From a bacterium (GTDB lineage: Bacteria; Zhuqueibacterota; Zhuqueibacteria; Residuimicrobiales; Residuimicrobiaceae), in assembly GCA_012523655.1 (NCBI GenBank), contig JAAYTV010000610.1, forward strand, positions 1-7,922: a stretch of 7,922 nt of DNA, read 5' to 3'. Position numbers and translations under genes: made by a program. Shown piece by piece: positions 6,269-7,922 of the stretch (its first letter is position 1; every line of letters starts with the position of its first letter). Below the pieces are notes generated by a model. It was given only the letters and a program-made list of their open reading frames with translations. It did not search any database and was not told the origin of the DNA.

Positions 6269-7458
6269 AACACTATCCGCATAACCGTTCCTTTGCCCGC
6301 ATGCGATTCCTTGATGTACAGCTTGCCGCCGTGGTACTCTTCGATGATGCGTTTGCCAAAGTTGAGACCCAAGCCCCAGCCGCGCTTTTTGGTGCTGTAC
6401 CCCGCCTTAAAGACATCGTCCCGTCGCTTGGCGGTGATGCCGCAACCGTTGTCGCGGATTTCGATGAACACCCGCTTGCTGTCCGCCACCCGGCCGGTGA
6501 CGATCTCAATAATGCCGTTTTTTCCCTGAACCGCATCGATGGCGTTTTTAATCAGGTTCTCAATAGCCCATTCGAACAACTCACGGTTGAGCAGCACGAG
6601 GGGCAGATCTCCATAATCCTCCACCAGCCGGATCTCGCGGCCGGCCTGCGGAAGCCGTTTGCGGAAATAGGACGCCACTTCCCGCAACACTTGGTGTACG
6701 TCTTGCTTTTCCAGGTTGGCCGCGGATCCGATCTTGGAAAATCGCGCTGCAATTTTTTTCAGGCGGCGAACATCAATCTCCATATCTTGGGCCAACCGGC
6801 TGATCTTGTCCTGCGACATATCGCCGGCTTTCATCAGCTCCAGCCACCCCAACAGCGACGAGATCGGCGTGCCCAATTGATGGGCTGTCTCTTTCGCCAT
6901 CCCCACCCAAATAAACCGCTGCTCACTCTGCTTGATGTTGTTGAAACCGATAAAAGCGATTAAAATCAACAGTCCGGTGCCGCTGAACGTGAGGTAGGGC
7001 AAATACTCCAGCCGGGTGATCAGGCGGGAATCGCCATAATAAATGGACTGGAACACCTCGCCGTTGTACATATAACGCACCGGTTCGTTCTGGTCTTTGA
7101 TCTTGGCAAAAATCTTTTTCGCCTTTTCCATGGCCTGGGGAGAGCGGTCGTCTTCCGGCACGCCGATGCCGCGCCAGGATGAGATGTTGCCATGGTTATC
7201 AATCATGATCAGCGGAAAATCCATCTTTTGCAAAATATTGTTGGCCAGGAACCAATCCAGCACTTCCATGTTTTCCGTCTGCACGATGAGCTGATAGGTC
7301 TGCGAATAAAATTCAACGATCTGCCGCGATTCTTTGCGCAGCTCATTGACCAACCGTTGAGTGTAATAGATGGTGCCCAGCACGCAGGCCAACAGAACAA
7401 CGAAAAAGATACGCCGAAGGGTTCCGGACAACAAGTAGATGGTCTGTCGCAGCGACAT
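6265..7458 (-). CDS. Membrane sensor histidine kinase
   Basis: A 397-residue two-component sensor kinase. Helix 1 spans about 14-33 and helix 2 about 155-172, and between them is a roughly 120-residue extracytoplasmic sensor domain. This domain contains a PAS-like stretch, FPLIMIDNHGNISSWRGIG (81-99). The H-box is KETAHQLGTPISSLLGW with phospho-acceptor His193. The catalytic ATPase domain shows the N-box ENLIKNAIDAV (300-310), G1 DNGCGI (336-341), the F-box FKAGYSTKKRG (350-360), G2 GWGLGL (360-365) and a final GKGTVMRIVL. There is no HAMP and no receiver domain, so the partner response regulator must be elsewhere. A well-spaced AAGGAA precedes the ATG, overlapping the stop of the YfhO gene 10 bases upstream. 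The signal and target genes are unknown. Coupling to the SDR suggests a shared transcript but not necessarily a shared function. Confidence 0.92.
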   Translation of the reverse strand: MSLRQTIYLLSGTLRRIFFVVLLACVLGTIYYTQRLVNELRKESRQIVEFYSQTYQLIVQTENMEVLDWFLANNILQKMDFPLIMIDNHGNISSWRGIGVPEDDRSPQAMEKAKKIFAKIKDQNEPVRYMYNGEVFQSIYYGDSRLITRLEYLPYLTFSGTGLLILIAFIGFNNIKQSEQRFIWVGMAKETAHQLGTPISSLLGWLELMKAGDMSQDKISRLAQDMEIDVRRLKKIAARFSKIGSAANLEKQDVHQVLREVASYFRKRLPQAGREIRLVEDYGDLPLVLLNRELFEWAIENLIKNAIDAVQGKNGIIEIVTGRVADSKRVFIEIRDNGCGITAKRRDDVFKAGYSTKKRGWGLGLNFGKRIIEEYHGGKLYIKESHAGKGTVMRIVL

Positions 7459-7464
7459 GAGGAT

Positions 7465-7470
7465 TTCCTT
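7465..7470 (-). promoter_or_regulatory. Ribosome binding site for the histidine kinase
   Basis: On the minus strand AAGGAA ends 6 bases before the kinase ATG (7456-7458) and overlaps the TAA of the upstream YfhO gene. This supports this start and read-through of one message from YfhO into the kinase. Confidence 0.65.
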
Positions 7471-7922
7471 AAGCGGTCCGTGTCTTTCGCCACAGCCTTT
7501 CCCGCCGCAGGAACAGCTGCACGGCGAGCAAGACCAACAGCAGCAGCAACGTCAAAACACTGATCCATACGCCGAGGCGATAAGAGCTTGGCGCAAACTT
7601 GAACACGATCTCGTGCTCCCCGGGCGGCAGGTGAATGGAACGGAGGATATAGTTGGTCTTGTAAATCTTGGTCTCACGGCCATCCACATAAGCCTTCCAG
7701 CCCGCTGGATAATAGATTTCGCTCAGCACCATCAGCGCCGGCTGCAACACCTTGGCCGACAGACGAATTTCATGAATGTCGAAAGAGCTCATTTGCACCG
7801 TATTGCCGGCTCCAGCGACCACCGGCGCCGCCGGCGTTTCCTCGAGGATGGCGATCCGGTGCGGATCAAAGCGGCCGCTACGCATGTAATCAAAGATCGC
7901 CTTGCGGCCGCTCAGCGGGACC
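7469..7922 (-). CDS. YfhO-family membrane protein, C-terminal fragment
   Basis: The frame stays open to the window edge, so about 150 C-terminal codons of a larger gene are seen (family members are usually several hundred residues with many membrane helices). An ATG at 7883-7885 is internal and not the start, because the upstream codons (reading VPLSGRKAIFDY) continue the family pattern. The recognisable block is LSEIYYPAGWKAYVDG, then TNYILRSIHLPPGEHEIVF, then a last transmembrane helix (GVWISVLTLLLLLVLLAVQLFL) and a short basic tail RRERLWRKTRTA. This is the usual end of YfhO/GT-C-like bacterial membrane proteins (PF09586 by recall), which have been linked to glycosylation of envelope polymers such as lipoteichoic acid in Firmicutes. 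The role in this diderm is unknown. It is followed 10 bases later by the histidine kinase on the same strand. Confidence 0.83.
   Translation of the reverse strand, partial: VPLSGRKAIFDYMRSGRFDPHRIAILEETPAAPVVAGAGNTVQMSSFDIHEIRLSAKVLQPALMVLSEIYYPAGWKAYVDGRETKIYKTNYILRSIHLPPGEHEIVFKFAPSSYRLGVWISVLTLLLLLVLLAVQLFLRRERLWRKTRTA

Noticed and set aside
6301..6963. Long open frame on the plus strand opposite the histidine kinase
   Set aside because: It is antisense to a clearly recognised kinase with all its motifs. The translation shows no recognisable family and is explained by codon bias of the real gene.
7869..7914. Repeated GCGGCCGCT about 34 bases apart
   Set aside because: Both copies encode Ser-Gly-Arg in the YfhO frame (on the opposite strand) and are a short coincidence of GC-rich coding, not a repeat element.

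Overview
The window is a densely packed stretch of chromosome from a Gram-negative (LPS-making) bacterium of moderately high G+C. It is built as two convergent gene strings that meet near position 5515. The evidence for a diderm is direct: the C-terminal tail of a lipid A acyltransferase, two GT9 heptosyltransferases of the LPS core, and a secreted DUF3108 protein. The mixture of genes recalls FCB-group or candidate-phylum bacteria (for example Calditrichota/KSB1-like lineages) or deltaproteobacteria. That placement is a low-confidence impression; no rRNA or marker gene is present to settle it.

Plus strand, 1-5511, probably one long operon entered from upstream. In order: 3' end of a lipid A acyltransferase (1-137), heptosyltransferase II type waaF (130-1164), threonylcarbamoyl-AMP synthase tsaC/ywlC (1152-1799), a second GT9 heptosyltransferase (1822-2907), a secreted DUF3108 protein (2900-3664), a conserved protein of unknown function with a distant deoxyhypusine-synthase-like look (about 3700-4656), and a two-helix membrane-anchored protein of unknown function (4702-5511). 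Four of the junctions overlap by stop/start, which suggests translational coupling. The logic is late lipid A acylation followed by inner-core heptose addition, with a universal tRNA-modification gene embedded and a tail of envelope or unknown genes.

Minus strand, 7922-5519, read right to left: 3' end of a YfhO-family membrane protein (7922-7469), a membrane sensor histidine kinase without a receiver or partner regulator in view (7458-6265), and a FabG-like short-chain dehydrogenase (6268-5519) that starts inside the kinase stop codon. The string ends at a strong Rho-independent terminator at 5422-5456. This terminator lies inside the last part of the convergent plus-strand gene and encodes part of that protein's low-complexity tail.

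No RNA genes, mobile elements, CRISPR arrays, prophage or integration signs were seen, and no gap between genes is longer than about 45 bases. I found no convincing new defence or mobile system. The points most worth a second look are the terminator embedded in a coding sequence, the SDR that lacks the usual catalytic serine, and the two uncharacterised proteins riding at the end of the LPS operon.
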